DNA of 64,000 bases. Origin: Ignavibacteriaceae bacterium. GTDB taxonomy: Bacteria > Bacteroidota > Ignavibacteria > Ignavibacteriales > Ignavibacteriaceae. The position numbers and the translations under genes are program-made. The stretch's first letter is position 1. Every line of letters begins with the position of its first letter. The notes beneath the pieces were generated by a model. It did no database searches, was not told the DNA's origin, and worked only from the letters and a program-made list of their open reading frames with translations. Below, in pieces: positions 43,478 through 52,826 of the stretch. The stretch lies in assembly GCA_008933765.1 (NCBI GenBank), contig WBUK01000001.1, positions 248,001-312,000 of the forward strand. The letters run 5' to 3'.

Positions 43478-46400
43478 ATGAGAAAAATACCAACATTTTT
43501 GTTTTTTATAATATTAACAGGCTTTTCGGCTATGCCTCAATCGGTGATTAGAACCAACCTATTGGGTTATCAACCGAAAGCGATCAAAGTGGCGGTGTTG
43601 ATGTCAGAATCTGAAGAACTGCCCACAAACTTCAACATCGAAAATCTCTTCACCGGCGAAATAATCGAATTTACCGCCAAACAAAAGCCAACGGAAGCAA
43701 ATGAAACCGGAGCTGAAGAGGCTGAAGAGGCTGAAGGGGCTGAAGAGGCTGACTCCAAAATACCAATTCTTGTGGTTGATTCTACCAACGAACAAGTAAA
43801 AACAGCTAAAGAACAGGAAATAACAAACATCGAACAAGTAAAAACAAACAACGAACACAAGGGTAAAACATTTAAAACTGAAATAAAACCAGCCGGCGCT
43901 CTTGGGAATTTCAAAAACACGGCACGGCTGAATTTTTCACAATTAACTGAAGAAGGGGTTTACAGAATACACGCCGGTGGTGCAGTTTCATCGTCTTTCA
44001 TCATTTCTGACACGATTTACAACTCCACGGCTGATTTTATCCTCAATTATATGCGCCAGCAACGGTGCGGATACAACCCCTTTCTGAAAGATTCGTGCCA
44101 CACACACGACGGCTTCGCTATATACACCCGCGCAAACCCGCAACCCGATTCCGTAACAATCGAAAAAACGCCCGTTTCCGATTTTATGGGTGGCTGGCAC
44201 GATGCGTCCGATTACCTTCGGTACGCCACCACTTCTGCTACTGTGGTTTATCAGCTACTTTTCGCTTACCAAAGAAACCCCCGGGCCTTCAGCGATCAAT
44301 TCGATAAAAACGGGGACCCCGGAAGTAACGGCATCCCTGATGTGCTCGATGAAGCGAAGTGGGGGCTGGATTGGCTGAACAAACTATACCCAGGTGGCGA
44401 AGAAATGTATCAGCAAGTTGCTGATGACCGGGACCATCAGTCTTTCCGCCTGCCTACCGAAGATTCTGTAAAATACAGAAATTCACCGGGCAGACCCGTT
44501 TACGGAGTAACCGGTACGCCTCAGGGACTTTTCGCTCACAAAAGCAGGTCAACTGGCGTTGCTTCCATTGCGGGAAAATTTGCCTCTGCTATGTCGTTAG
44601 GGGCTGAAATACTGGGAAAATATTATCCGGAATTTGCCGGAATCCTTTCCCAAAAAGCCGCTCAGGCTTATGAATTTGGATTGAAATACCCCGGTTATTC
44701 GCAAACTGCACCGGGCAGAGCACCTTATTTCTACGAAGAAGAAAACTGGGCAGACGATATGGAGCTTGCAGCTGCCCAATTATATCGTTCAACAGGCAAT
44801 AAAAAATATTTGGAAGATGCTGTAAAATTCGGGAAAATGGAACCGGTAACACCATGGATCGGAGCCGACACCGCCGCACACTATCAGTGGTATCCGTTTA
44901 TTAATTTAGGGCATTCGCTTCTGTTTGAAACAACACTTAACTCAGGATTACAGCAAAACTCACACCCACAGCATCCAACGGGTGAAAACTTAAACACAAA
45001 CCAACAGCCGCAGGAAAGCGATAACTCCATTCCCGATTCAGCATCCGGGGCGGAACAAAAGTTCAACCCCAACCCACAACCGGGTGAAAACATAAATCTC
45101 AATTCACTACCCCCGGAAAACATTATTTACCAAAACTCAAAAGAGTTTGCAGCTTACTATCAGGAAGGCTTGGAAAAACTATACCAACGGGGCATAAAAG
45201 ACCCATTCTTCATAGGAATACCGTTTATTTGGTGTTCCAACAATTTAATTTCTGCAGCTGTAACTCAGGCTTACCTTTACAAAATTGCAACAAACGACGA
45301 AAAATATTCCGAAATGGAGGCTGCACATCGGGATTGGCTCTTTGGATGCAACCCGTGGGGCACGAGTATGATTGTAGGGCTGCCAAGTTGGGGTGATAAC
45401 CCATCAGACCCGCACTCAGCGTTCACTCATGTTTATAATTTCCCGATTAACGGAGGTTTAGTGGATGGTCCCATCTACTCAACTATTTACCAAAGCCTGA
45501 TTGGAATACATCTCGCCGAACCCGATGAATATGAAAGGTTTCAACCCGGAAGAATTGTTTATCACGATGACTGGGGCGATTATTCAACAAACGAACCAAC
45601 ACACGATGGCACTGCAGGGCTGGCTATTTACCTCAGTTCCCTTTTCCGGGCTAACAACTTAGAAAACAACGACTCAAAAACCAACGGCTTACAAAACAAA
45701 GACTTACAAAACGACAGCTCAAAAACCAATGATTTTGAAAACAACAACTTAGATACTAACGAGTTAAAAAATAACGACTTAGGAAACAAAAACAACACCC
45801 CTGACAGCCTCTTCCCTGCCCCAAAAACCAAAAACCTAACATTCTTCAAAGGCGGCTTAATACGCTTAGACAGCACTAAAAGGGAAATCGCTCTTGTTTT
45901 CACCGGACACGAGTTTGCAAATGGTGCCGAAACAATTATCAAAACCCTCGATCAATTCAACGCAAAAGGGAATTTCTTCTTCACCGGAGATTTTTACAGA
46001 AACCCGGAGTTCGCTGATATAGTGAAAAGGCTTAAAAGCAAGGAGCACTATCTCGGCGCTCACTCCGACCGACACATCCTCTACAACTCATGGGAGAACA
46101 GGGATTCAACTTTGGTAACACGGCAGCAATTCGAAGAAGATGTTGTTAACAACTACCGCGAAATGGCAAAGTTTGGCATCTCTAAAGAAGAGGCACCTTA
46201 CTTCCTTCCCTCTTTTGAGTGGTTCAACGAAGAAATTGCAGTGTGGGCAAACGGCTTGGGGCTGAAATTGGTAAACTTTACACCCGGCACAAAATCTAAT
46301 CAGGACTGGACTATCCCCTCCGGCGACTACTATTTTTCGTCAGACTCCATCTTTAATTCCATCACACAGTTTGAAGAAAAATCGCCAAACGGCATGAACG

Positions 46401-46519
46401 GATTCATACTTTTAACACATTTTGGGACTCATCCGGAGCGAAAAGACAATTTTTTTGAAAAACTTTACGATCTTTTGTTGTTCTTTAAAGAAAAAGGTTA
46501 TAATTTTGTTAAACTGTAA
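43478..46519 (+). CDS. GH9 endoglucanase fused to a polysaccharide-deacetylase-like domain
   Basis: A 1013-residue secreted protein. Signal peptide (1-20); N-terminal Ig-like cellulase domain (VIRTNLLGYQPKAIKVAVLM); GH9 catalytic domain with GGWHDASDYLRY (Asp242 and Asp245, base/nucleophile pair) and YSTNEPTHDGTAGL (Glu706, general acid); then an Asn-rich linker (about 726-778) and a NodB-like fold from about 795, with AHSDRH as the metal-binding HSxxH motif. The usual TFDD motif 1 is replaced by VFTGHEF, so deacetylase activity is doubtful or altered. Three low-complexity inserts (about 68-135, 488-550, 726-778) interrupt otherwise conserved parts. Likely acts on beta-1,4-glucan outside the cell. 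No T9SS domain is seen. Confidence 0.9.
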   Translation: MRKIPTFLFFIILTGFSAMPQSVIRTNLLGYQPKAIKVAVLMSESEELPTNFNIENLFTGEIIEFTAKQKPTEANETGAEEAEEAEGAEEADSKIPILVVDSTNEQVKTAKEQEITNIEQVKTNNEHKGKTFKTEIKPAGALGNFKNTARLNFSQLTEEGVYRIHAGGAVSSSFIISDTIYNSTADFILNYMRQQRCGYNPFLKDSCHTHDGFAIYTRANPQPDSVTIEKTPVSDFMGGWHDASDYLRYATTSATVVYQLLFAYQRNPRAFSDQFDKNGDPGSNGIPDVLDEAKWGLDWLNKLYPGGEEMYQQVADDRDHQSFRLPTEDSVKYRNSPGRPVYGVTGTPQGLFAHKSRSTGVASIAGKFASAMSLGAEILGKYYPEFAGILSQKAAQAYEFGLKYPGYSQTAPGRAPYFYEEENWADDMELAAAQLYRSTGNKKYLEDAVKFGKMEPVTPWIGADTAAHYQWYPFINLGHSLLFETTLNSGLQQNSHPQHPTGENLNTNQQPQESDNSIPDSASGAEQKFNPNPQPGENINLNSLPPENIIYQNSKEFAAYYQEGLEKLYQRGIKDPFFIGIPFIWCSNNLISAAVTQAYLYKIATNDEKYSEMEAAHRDWLFGCNPWGTSMIVGLPSWGDNPSDPHSAFTHVYNFPINGGLVDGPIYSTIYQSLIGIHLAEPDEYERFQPGRIVYHDDWGDYSTNEPTHDGTAGLAIYLSSLFRANNLENNDSKTNGLQNKDLQNDSSKTNDFENNNLDTNELKNNDLGNKNNTPDSLFPAPKTKNLTFFKGGLIRLDSTKREIALVFTGHEFANGAETIIKTLDQFNAKGNFFFTGDFYRNPEFADIVKRLKSKEHYLGAHSDRHILYNSWENRDSTLVTRQQFEEDVVNNYREMAKFGISKEEAPYFLPSFEWFNEEIAVWANGLGLKLVNFTPGTKSNQDWTIPSGDYYFSSDSIFNSITQFEEKSPNGMNGFILLTHFGTHPERKDNFFEKLYDLLLFFKEKGYNFVKL

Positions 46520-46553
46520 TTAATTCTTCTTCCGACCTAAACACGGGATCTCA

Positions 46554-47939
46554 ATGGATAGTACCTCATTTATCGGGTCTGCAATCGATCAAGTTATCAA
46601 TATTTCTGAAATTATCATCAATGCTATTACAGTGGCAATAGATTGGGCGAGTGCTTTTCTGTGGGGCTGGCCCCTCATAATCCTGCTTTTTGGCACCCAT
46701 CTTTACCTCACATGGCGAACAGGGTTTATTCAAAAATTCATCTTCAAAGCAATAAAAATCTCTTTCCAAAAGGATAAGGGCGCCGAAGGTGATGTAAGTC
46801 AGTTTGGTGCTTTGGCAACCGCACTGGCTGCAACTATCGGAACCGGAAACATCGTGGGCGTTGCAACGGCCGTTTCGATGGGGGGCCCCGGAGCAGTGCT
46901 TTGGATGTGGCTAACGGGTGTTTTTGGCATCGCAACAAAATATTCGGAAGCTCTTCTTTCAGTTAAATACAGGGTTCAAAAGGAATCAGGCTTCGCCGGT
47001 GGACCGATGTATGTACTCGAGCGTGGTTTGAATATGAGGTGGTTAGGTATAATTTTTGCCGCACTGACAGCTTTTGCTGCCTTTGGTATCGGCAATATGG
47101 TGCAGGCAAACTCAATTTCAGAACTAAGTTTTAAAACACTCGGAATAAACCCACATGTTGCCGGCATTATTCTTGCGGCGCTGACGGCATTGGTCATACT
47201 GGGCGGCATAAAATCAATCGCTACAGTTTGCGAAGCCCTCGTTCCGGTAATGGCTGTGGTTTACATAATCGGAGCTTTGAGCATACTCATTATGAATTAT
47301 TCAACTCTGGGTAACACATTTTATCTGATTTTTGATTCTGCTTTCACAGGAAGTGCCGCCATAGGAGGTTTTGCCGGTGCAGCCATGAAAGAGGTGATTA
47401 AGGCGGGTGTTTCACGCGGGTTGTTCAGTAACGAGTCAGGATTAGGAAGTGCACCCATCGTAGCCGCTGCAGCGCAAACAAGAAACCCCGTAAGGCAGGC
47501 GCTCGTATCTTCAACCGGTACTTTTTGGGATACTGTTGTTGTTTGTGCTCTTACAGGTTTGGTAATTGTAAACAGTGGATTTTGGAGTGATCCAGAACTT
47601 AACGGAGCTTCTTTAACAGCCGAAGCATTCACCCATGTCGGTGAAATTGGCCCTTACCTCTTAACTTTTTCACTTTTAACTTTTGTTTTCTCCACTATTC
47701 TCGGCTGGTCTTACTATGGTGAAAAAGCCGCTGAGTACCTTTTTGGCTCCAAAGTGTTGCTGCCGTACAGAATTTTATGGGTTATTTTCGTTTATATCGG
47801 TTCGGTGCAAACGCTCGATCTCGTGTGGGATTTTGCAGATCTTGCAAACGGGTTAATGGCTATTCCAAATATTCTCTCGCTGATTATGTTGAGTAAAATC
47901 TTAAAATCAGAAACCGAAAAATATATGGATGATATTTGA
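46554..47939 (+). CDS. Sodium:alanine symporter family (AGCS) transporter
   Basis: A 461-residue membrane protein of about eleven segments. Family hallmarks: GALATALAATIGTGNIVGVATAV, GGPGAVLWMWLTGVFGIATK, FAGGPMYVLERGL and the GLFSNESGLGSAPIVAAAA loop. Transports alanine or glycine with Na+. It begins 34 bp after the GH9 gene on the same strand, so the two may be cotranscribed, but there is no functional reason to link them. Confidence 0.92.
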   Translation: MDSTSFIGSAIDQVINISEIIINAITVAIDWASAFLWGWPLIILLFGTHLYLTWRTGFIQKFIFKAIKISFQKDKGAEGDVSQFGALATALAATIGTGNIVGVATAVSMGGPGAVLWMWLTGVFGIATKYSEALLSVKYRVQKESGFAGGPMYVLERGLNMRWLGIIFAALTAFAAFGIGNMVQANSISELSFKTLGINPHVAGIILAALTALVILGGIKSIATVCEALVPVMAVVYIIGALSILIMNYSTLGNTFYLIFDSAFTGSAAIGGFAGAAMKEVIKAGVSRGLFSNESGLGSAPIVAAAAQTRNPVRQALVSSTGTFWDTVVVCALTGLVIVNSGFWSDPELNGASLTAEAFTHVGEIGPYLLTFSLLTFVFSTILGWSYYGEKAAEYLFGSKVLLPYRILWVIFVYIGSVQTLDLVWDFADLANGLMAIPNILSLIMLSKILKSETEKYMDDI

Positions 47940-48048
47940 GGTAATTTCGCGTTCTTGCAATAAATTCATTATTTGCGGTATTCTTTATTGTGAAACTAAA
48001 GCATTTTTCATAGCAAGTTTGGGTTCTAACCGGTAATAACTATTATTT

Positions 48049-49200
48049 ATGATTAAAAATTTAATTCTTTTCTCAATCGCGCTGCTTCTTTCTGGCTTGT
48101 TTGCCGGGTGTGCCTGGTACGAACCAAATCCGGAAAAGCAACGGGAAGAATTAATTCGTTCCTGGCTGAGCGATGAAACAGAAGTTGAAGTGGAACTGCA
48201 GGTTATAATTAAAAATGTGAAAAAACTTCAGGGGAAAGAATTGGCTGCGGAAAACAAAGCACTCGGCATCCCTGAGAATACTCAGCCACACTTCAGATTA
48301 TGGTCAGCGCAACCACAAGACTATATCATTCTGCGGGATGTAAAATATATCTCCACCAACCCCAAACCCGACAGTATCTACCGCGATGAAGAAAACGGTA
48401 ACCTGATTTACTACTGGAATTTCGATAATTACAATTTCACCGGTGACTCTGTTGTTATTTCCCGAAGATTGAAATATAAACTCTACTCGCTCAACACTCC
48501 TGATGACCTTGTCGCCATCGGTAATATTGAAAACGAGGAATTTCCAAATCAGGTATCGGCTCAACCGCAGGCACAAGGGCAACCGCAGGCACAAGGGCAA
48601 CCGCCGGCACTTAACCAAAGTCCCGGTCAAAGATACCTCGCTCCTGAAGATTTTATCGAAATAACCGATTCTATAAAGGAGAAAGCCAACCAACTTACCT
48701 CAGGCTTAAATGAACCCGTTGCGAAAGCAAAAGCGATATATAATTGGGTGAACTCAACTATGAAATATCAGTGGCCCGTACAAAAAAGGTCGGCGTTGGA
48801 GGCTTTCAGAACCTGTACCGGGGATTGCGGGCAATATTCGTATCTGTTTATTGCTCTGAGCAGAGCCGCACAAATCCCTTCAAGGTTGGTTACGGGGTTT
48901 ATGCTGGCGCCCGATACTGTAAGCTATCATGTGTGGGCTGAAATCGATCTGCCGGGGCTTGGCTGGATGCCTGTTGACTGCACTGATAAAAATGGGTTCT
49001 TGAAACTTGATAACAGAAGATTGGTTTCTGCAAGGGGGATGAACATACCACTTCCAAATGTACCCGTGTGGGCAACCTATAAAAACAGCGACGCTCAGAA
49101 TAGGCGCACCGACTTTATGCAGATGGTAACAACCGTTATTTCAGGCTATAAAGCCAACATCACCAGTCGCCGGATTATCCACCGCTTTGTGAAAAAATAA
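48049..49200 (+). CDS. Transglutaminase-like lipoprotein
   Basis: A 383-residue lipoprotein (lipobox LFAGC at about residue 21) with a C-terminal transglutaminase-like papain-fold domain. The catalytic triad is visible: Cys in RTCTGDCGQYSYLF, His in VSYHVWAEIDLPG and Asp in GWMPVDCTDK. Such domains act as proteases, amidases or transferases in the envelope. A Gln/Ala/Pro tract (QAQGQPQAQGQPPALNQ, about 178-195) sits just before the domain and is encoded by an 18-bp direct repeat. Substrate unknown. Confidence 0.85.
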   Translation: MIKNLILFSIALLLSGLFAGCAWYEPNPEKQREELIRSWLSDETEVEVELQVIIKNVKKLQGKELAAENKALGIPENTQPHFRLWSAQPQDYIILRDVKYISTNPKPDSIYRDEENGNLIYYWNFDNYNFTGDSVVISRRLKYKLYSLNTPDDLVAIGNIENEEFPNQVSAQPQAQGQPQAQGQPPALNQSPGQRYLAPEDFIEITDSIKEKANQLTSGLNEPVAKAKAIYNWVNSTMKYQWPVQKRSALEAFRTCTGDCGQYSYLFIALSRAAQIPSRLVTGFMLAPDTVSYHVWAEIDLPGLGWMPVDCTDKNGFLKLDNRRLVSARGMNIPLPNVPVWATYKNSDAQNRRTDFMQMVTTVISGYKANITSRRIIHRFVKK

Positions 49201-49286
49201 CACTACAACAGGAATGGTATTATAACCGAAAAAACTAATCAACCCGACTTCATAACCGTTTTTAACGGAAAAGGTGTAGTTTATTT

Positions 49287-49470
49287 AAGTAACATCATCA
49301 GGGGGAAGTGTCGCGTAATTAAGTAACAGCATCATCGTCGTGGAAATGTCGCTTACATAAATAACATCATCGGAGTAGCTGTTGCTTAATTAAGATACAA
49401 CATCTCAAGAAAAACAGCCCTCTACTGAAGAAACGACATCCCAAGAAAAACTTCTTTTACTGCTCTAACA
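49287..49470 (-). repeat. Degenerate array (about 36 bp) leading into the 3' end of the TPR gene
   Basis: AAGTAACATCATC-like segments recur at 49287, 49321, 49359 and 49392, and the block starting CATCTCAAGAAAAAC at 49401 is repeated 36 bp later at 49437 (CATCCCAAGAAAAAC), where it runs into the last codons and stop (49457-49459) of the TPR gene. Confidence 0.65.
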
Positions 49471-50083
49471 TTTTCAGAGCTAAATTTTTTCCCCACTGCG
49501 GATGAATAGAGCTTTCGGGAGTAAAAGATTCAAATTTTTCAATTGCCTGTTGCAGAAACGGCAATGCTTTCTTCTTTCCGCCTCCGAACATTTCAGGCAT
49601 GTAGTAAAGAGCAATAGCTTTTTCAAGATAAGCCCTCGGGTTATCAGGATTAAATTCCATCGCCTGTTGCAAATATTGTTCGGCTAAGGGAAGGTCAACT
49701 GCATAACGCTCAGTGGGATTAGTAGTAAGCCGTGCGTACGCTATTAACGCTTTAATAACATAAATTTCTGAATTTTCGGGCGAAAGTTCATCTGCCCGAT
49801 TAATATATTTTTCAGCTTTCTGTATAATTTCATCGCGCAGGCTAATATCTTTTTCCTGCATCGCATAACTTGAGTTAGCCATCCCTGCATAGTATTGTGC
49901 AATCCACTGGTCGGGTTCGGCATCGGCAATTCTTTCAAAGTTATTTTTCAGCATTATACCTGTTTCAATAGTGGTTGCGGTATCCATAATTTGCAGATTT
50001 TTTTCAATCGCTGCGACCATTTTTTCGCTTTGTGGCAGTGCAACAAAGGCTCCAAAAATAAAAAATAAGAGAATCTTTTTCAT
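49457..50083 (-). CDS. Exported TPR-repeat protein
   Basis: A 208-residue protein with signal peptide (MKKILLFFIFGAFVALPQ) and about three tetratricopeptide repeats (WIAQYYAGMANSSYAMQEKD, ENSEIYVIKALIAYARL, NPRAYLEKAIALYYMPEMFG). The ATG at 50083 is preferred: GGAG lies seven bases upstream and it opens the signal peptide, whereas the frame extends only four codons further to a TTG. The C-terminal HPQWGKNLALKMLEQ has no known motif. Role unknown. Confidence 0.75.
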   Translation of the reverse strand: MKKILLFFIFGAFVALPQSEKMVAAIEKNLQIMDTATTIETGIMLKNNFERIADAEPDQWIAQYYAGMANSSYAMQEKDISLRDEIIQKAEKYINRADELSPENSEIYVIKALIAYARLTTNPTERYAVDLPLAEQYLQQAMEFNPDNPRAYLEKAIALYYMPEMFGGGKKKALPFLQQAIEKFESFTPESSIHPQWGKNLALKMLEQ

Positions 50084-50184
50084 TCTTTGCTCCAATTAAA
50101 ATGATTAAATCAGTTTAACCCAAAAGTGTTAAACTTATTAAGTAACAAATTGTAGCCCCTAAACCGACGAAAATTGGGTAATAC

Positions 50185-50420
50185 TTATAATCGGACGAAA
50201 TTTACAGATGAAAATTGCGCGCTGTTTATAATCAAACGAAATTTTACAGATGAAAGTTGCGCGCTGTTTATAATCAAACGAAATTTACAGATGAAAATTG
50301 CGCGCTGTTTATAATCGGACGAAATTTTACAGATGAAAATTGCGCGCTGTTTATAATCAAACGAAATTTTACAGATGAAAATTGCGCGCTATTTATAATC
50401 AAACGAAATAAAAACACCGA
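50185..50420 (-). repeat. Six-copy 41/42-bp array containing the TonB-receptor 3' end
   Basis: TTATAATC recurs at 50185, 50226, 50268, 50309, 50351 and 50393, giving periods of 41, 42, 41, 42 and 42. The last copy is the 3' end of the receptor gene: TTATAATCAAACGAAAT there is the complement of its final codons (stop 50389-50391). Units also share ACAGATGAAAATTGCGCGCT. It fills nearly the whole 305-bp gap, which has no gene. Confidence 0.96.
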
Positions 50421-52536
50421 AAAAATATGTTCGAAGTGCAGGGGAAATAACTTCCTGCCTCCTCGATCCATCTGCAGAATAGCGATAACTGTAAATATTT
50501 TCGTAACCCGGTAAATTGGTAACCGAAAGATAAACAATTGTAAAATAATCAAAAATTGTGGTCAGCCAACTTGCGTTGAAACTCAGGTCGTGCTGAACCG
50601 GTGTGCGATCGCTGTTGAACACAGGATTGTTTGGATTGTAGTAAGGTCTTCCTGAAGAAAAAGTATAAGTAAACCCAATAAATGAGTTTAACGACCTAAA
50701 AAATTGCTTATAAACAACAGAAAGTGTGTGCTCCGAAGCGAAATTCGGCGTTGCAAGAGTTGGGAAATCCCTGTAATCTCTTTTTGTGTCTAAGTACGAA
50801 TACGAAATCCAATAGTCAACATTGTCAAATGTTGCTCCCCTGTCCCGCCAAAATATATCTATTCCTTTAGCGTAACCGGATCCGTTATTTTCATAATCGG
50901 GCAAAACGAACACCCCCGGATTGTTGAAATTCCTTTTGACGAGCGACCTGTAGTCCTTGTAGTATCCTTCAATCCTGAAAGTTCTGTTGTTGGTAACATA
51001 TTGGTAGTTCAAAATGAAGTGATCAGCCCGCTCATAATCGAGGCTCTTTTTTTGGTAAAGCCATATTCTGTCGGGAGTCTGGTAAAACTGCCCGTATGCG
51101 AAGTTTATCTGATCGTTATCCCCCACTTTAAGTGCAAAAGAAGTTCTTGGCGCAAAATTCGCCCGTTGAATATAGTCATCATATTCATATCGGGCACCAA
51201 CTCTGAAAGCCATCCAATCGGAGATAAAAAAATCTGTTTCTGCAAACCCTGCGTAATATTTATCTTCAAGGTTCGCTTTTAGTGATGCGTATGAATCATC
51301 AGCTTTCAAATACCACGCTTCTGCACCAACCGTCAGGAAAGCGTTATCGGAAAAACCTTTAGTTCCTTTAACTTTCACCTGGTGAAGCATATCATCCCTG
51401 TTCGCCGGAAAAGTGTTTATTTCTAAGTCATCGTCACCGTTACTGTAAGAATATCCTGCAAAAAAGGCAATATCCCCCGGTAAAATATCTGTATAGTTTG
51501 TGTTTATGTAGATATTCTGATTTTTCAGTTTAAACTTGTTTTTCCTTGAGGGGTCGTCTAAATTATCCCGGAAAAGCGAAAGGTCCGTTTCAGAAAAGGT
51601 GCTGTACAACTTAATCATCCCCGATTCCCCGGTTTTATATCTGTAAATCAGCGAACCCGCTTTGCTTATCGGCGCCAAATCCCACTCAACTCGTTGCGGA
51701 ATAATACTGTTGTAAGGCGCCAGATTGTAGTAATCAGCGGAAAACGCGAGAGCGGATTTTTCCCACCGCTGAGTGTGCACAGCGTTAAATCCGGCAGCCA
51801 GAAAACCGAACGAACTGCGGGTATCAGGCGGAAGATCGAGGCTGCGCAAAATCAGTGCGGATGAAAGCGCCTGACCATACTGCGCGGAATAACCCCCCGT
51901 GCTGAAAATCGTTCCCTTGAATAAATATGGAGAAAACCGTCCCCTTTGCGGCACATCCGGCACGCTCGAAAAATAAGGTTTCTGCACCACCATCTCATCT
52001 ATAATTGTTCTGGTTTCGCTTGCGTCACCGCCTCGCACAAACAGCCCTTCGGTCTCTCCGACTTTTGAAGTGCCGGGCAATGTGTTCAGTGCCCCGTACA
52101 AATCGCCGGTAGCCCCCGCAGTCGTGAGAATATCGAGAGTTTTAAGAGAAATCGACTTCCTTTCATCGGAAGCCTCAAATGCACCGGCTGATATGGTTAC
52201 CTGTTGATATACTTTAGCATCCGACTCTAATTTTATCTCAAAAGTTAAAGGTTTGCCCTCGAGTTTTACCTGAAGTTCTTTCGTTTTATATCCGATAAAA
52301 CTTGCAACTAAAATTTGATCGCCGGTCTCGGTGGTAGTGAACTGAAAATTTCCGTTCGCATCGCCCGAAGCACCATCGTAACTCCCTTTTATAAAAATAT
52401 TTGCACCCAACAAAGCTTCGCCCTTTACCGAGTGGATAGTACCCGATATCTTAGTCTGGGCAAACGCAATCGAACTTCCGGTAAAAGCCAGAATTAAAAA
52501 ATAAATAAACCGGAAATAAATTTCTTTCTGTTTCAT
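50389..52536 (-). CDS. TonB-dependent receptor with carboxypeptidase-regulatory-like N-terminal domain
   Basis: A 715-residue outer-membrane protein. Signal peptide ending at SIAFAQ; CarboxypepD_reg-like domain (KISGTIHSVKGEALLGANIF to about residue 110); plug domain (ISLKTLDILTTAGATGDLYG, LFVRGGDASETRTIIDEMVV) and a 22-strand-type barrel rich in aromatic strand ends. It closes with GVFISFDYK. The ATG at 52536 is preferred over a frame extension of 27 codons that lacks signal character. The organic or metal ligand is unknown; no SusD-like partner is next to it. Confidence 0.9.
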   Translation of the reverse strand: MKQKEIYFRFIYFLILAFTGSSIAFAQTKISGTIHSVKGEALLGANIFIKGSYDGASGDANGNFQFTTTETGDQILVASFIGYKTKELQVKLEGKPLTFEIKLESDAKVYQQVTISAGAFEASDERKSISLKTLDILTTAGATGDLYGALNTLPGTSKVGETEGLFVRGGDASETRTIIDEMVVQKPYFSSVPDVPQRGRFSPYLFKGTIFSTGGYSAQYGQALSSALILRSLDLPPDTRSSFGFLAAGFNAVHTQRWEKSALAFSADYYNLAPYNSIIPQRVEWDLAPISKAGSLIYRYKTGESGMIKLYSTFSETDLSLFRDNLDDPSRKNKFKLKNQNIYINTNYTDILPGDIAFFAGYSYSNGDDDLEINTFPANRDDMLHQVKVKGTKGFSDNAFLTVGAEAWYLKADDSYASLKANLEDKYYAGFAETDFFISDWMAFRVGARYEYDDYIQRANFAPRTSFALKVGDNDQINFAYGQFYQTPDRIWLYQKKSLDYERADHFILNYQYVTNNRTFRIEGYYKDYRSLVKRNFNNPGVFVLPDYENNGSGYAKGIDIFWRDRGATFDNVDYWISYSYLDTKRDYRDFPTLATPNFASEHTLSVVYKQFFRSLNSFIGFTYTFSSGRPYYNPNNPVFNSDRTPVQHDLSFNASWLTTIFDYFTIVYLSVTNLPGYENIYSYRYSADGSRRQEVISPALRTYFFGVFISFDYK

Positions 52537-52684
52537 TTGGGTGTTTTTTGCAGCATTTAAGTTGAATTTTTCCTTTGTTTGCTGGTGCCGGCACTTCGCT
52601 CGGGTATTACCAATCATTGAAAGGGTATATCTCTACATCACTTACAATTTGCTATTCTGTAAAAATACGGAATATTCCATAATG

Positions 52685-52767
52685 ATGATAACAAGCCTCC
52701 AACCAAGATGATGACAAGTTTCCGGACAGGATAAAATCAAACCTCAGGTCAAGATGATAACAAGCCC
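52685..52767. repeat. Scattered GATGATAACAAGCC repeats
   Basis: ATGATAACAAGCC occurs at 52685 and 52753, with a variant (GATGATGACAAGTT) at 52707. Spacing is irregular. The rest of this 290-bp gap shows no gene. Confidence 0.45.
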
Positions 52768-52826
52768 AAGCCGGTGGCTTGAACTTCAACAATTACAGAA
52801 TAAAAAGGATAATAAACAGGTGTAAA

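Noticed and set aside
50257..50514. Plus-strand reading frame of 14-residue repeats (FTDENCALFIIKRN)
   Set aside because: It is the translation of the 41/42-bp DNA array and then runs antisense into the TonB-receptor gene; no ribosome-binding site or domain.
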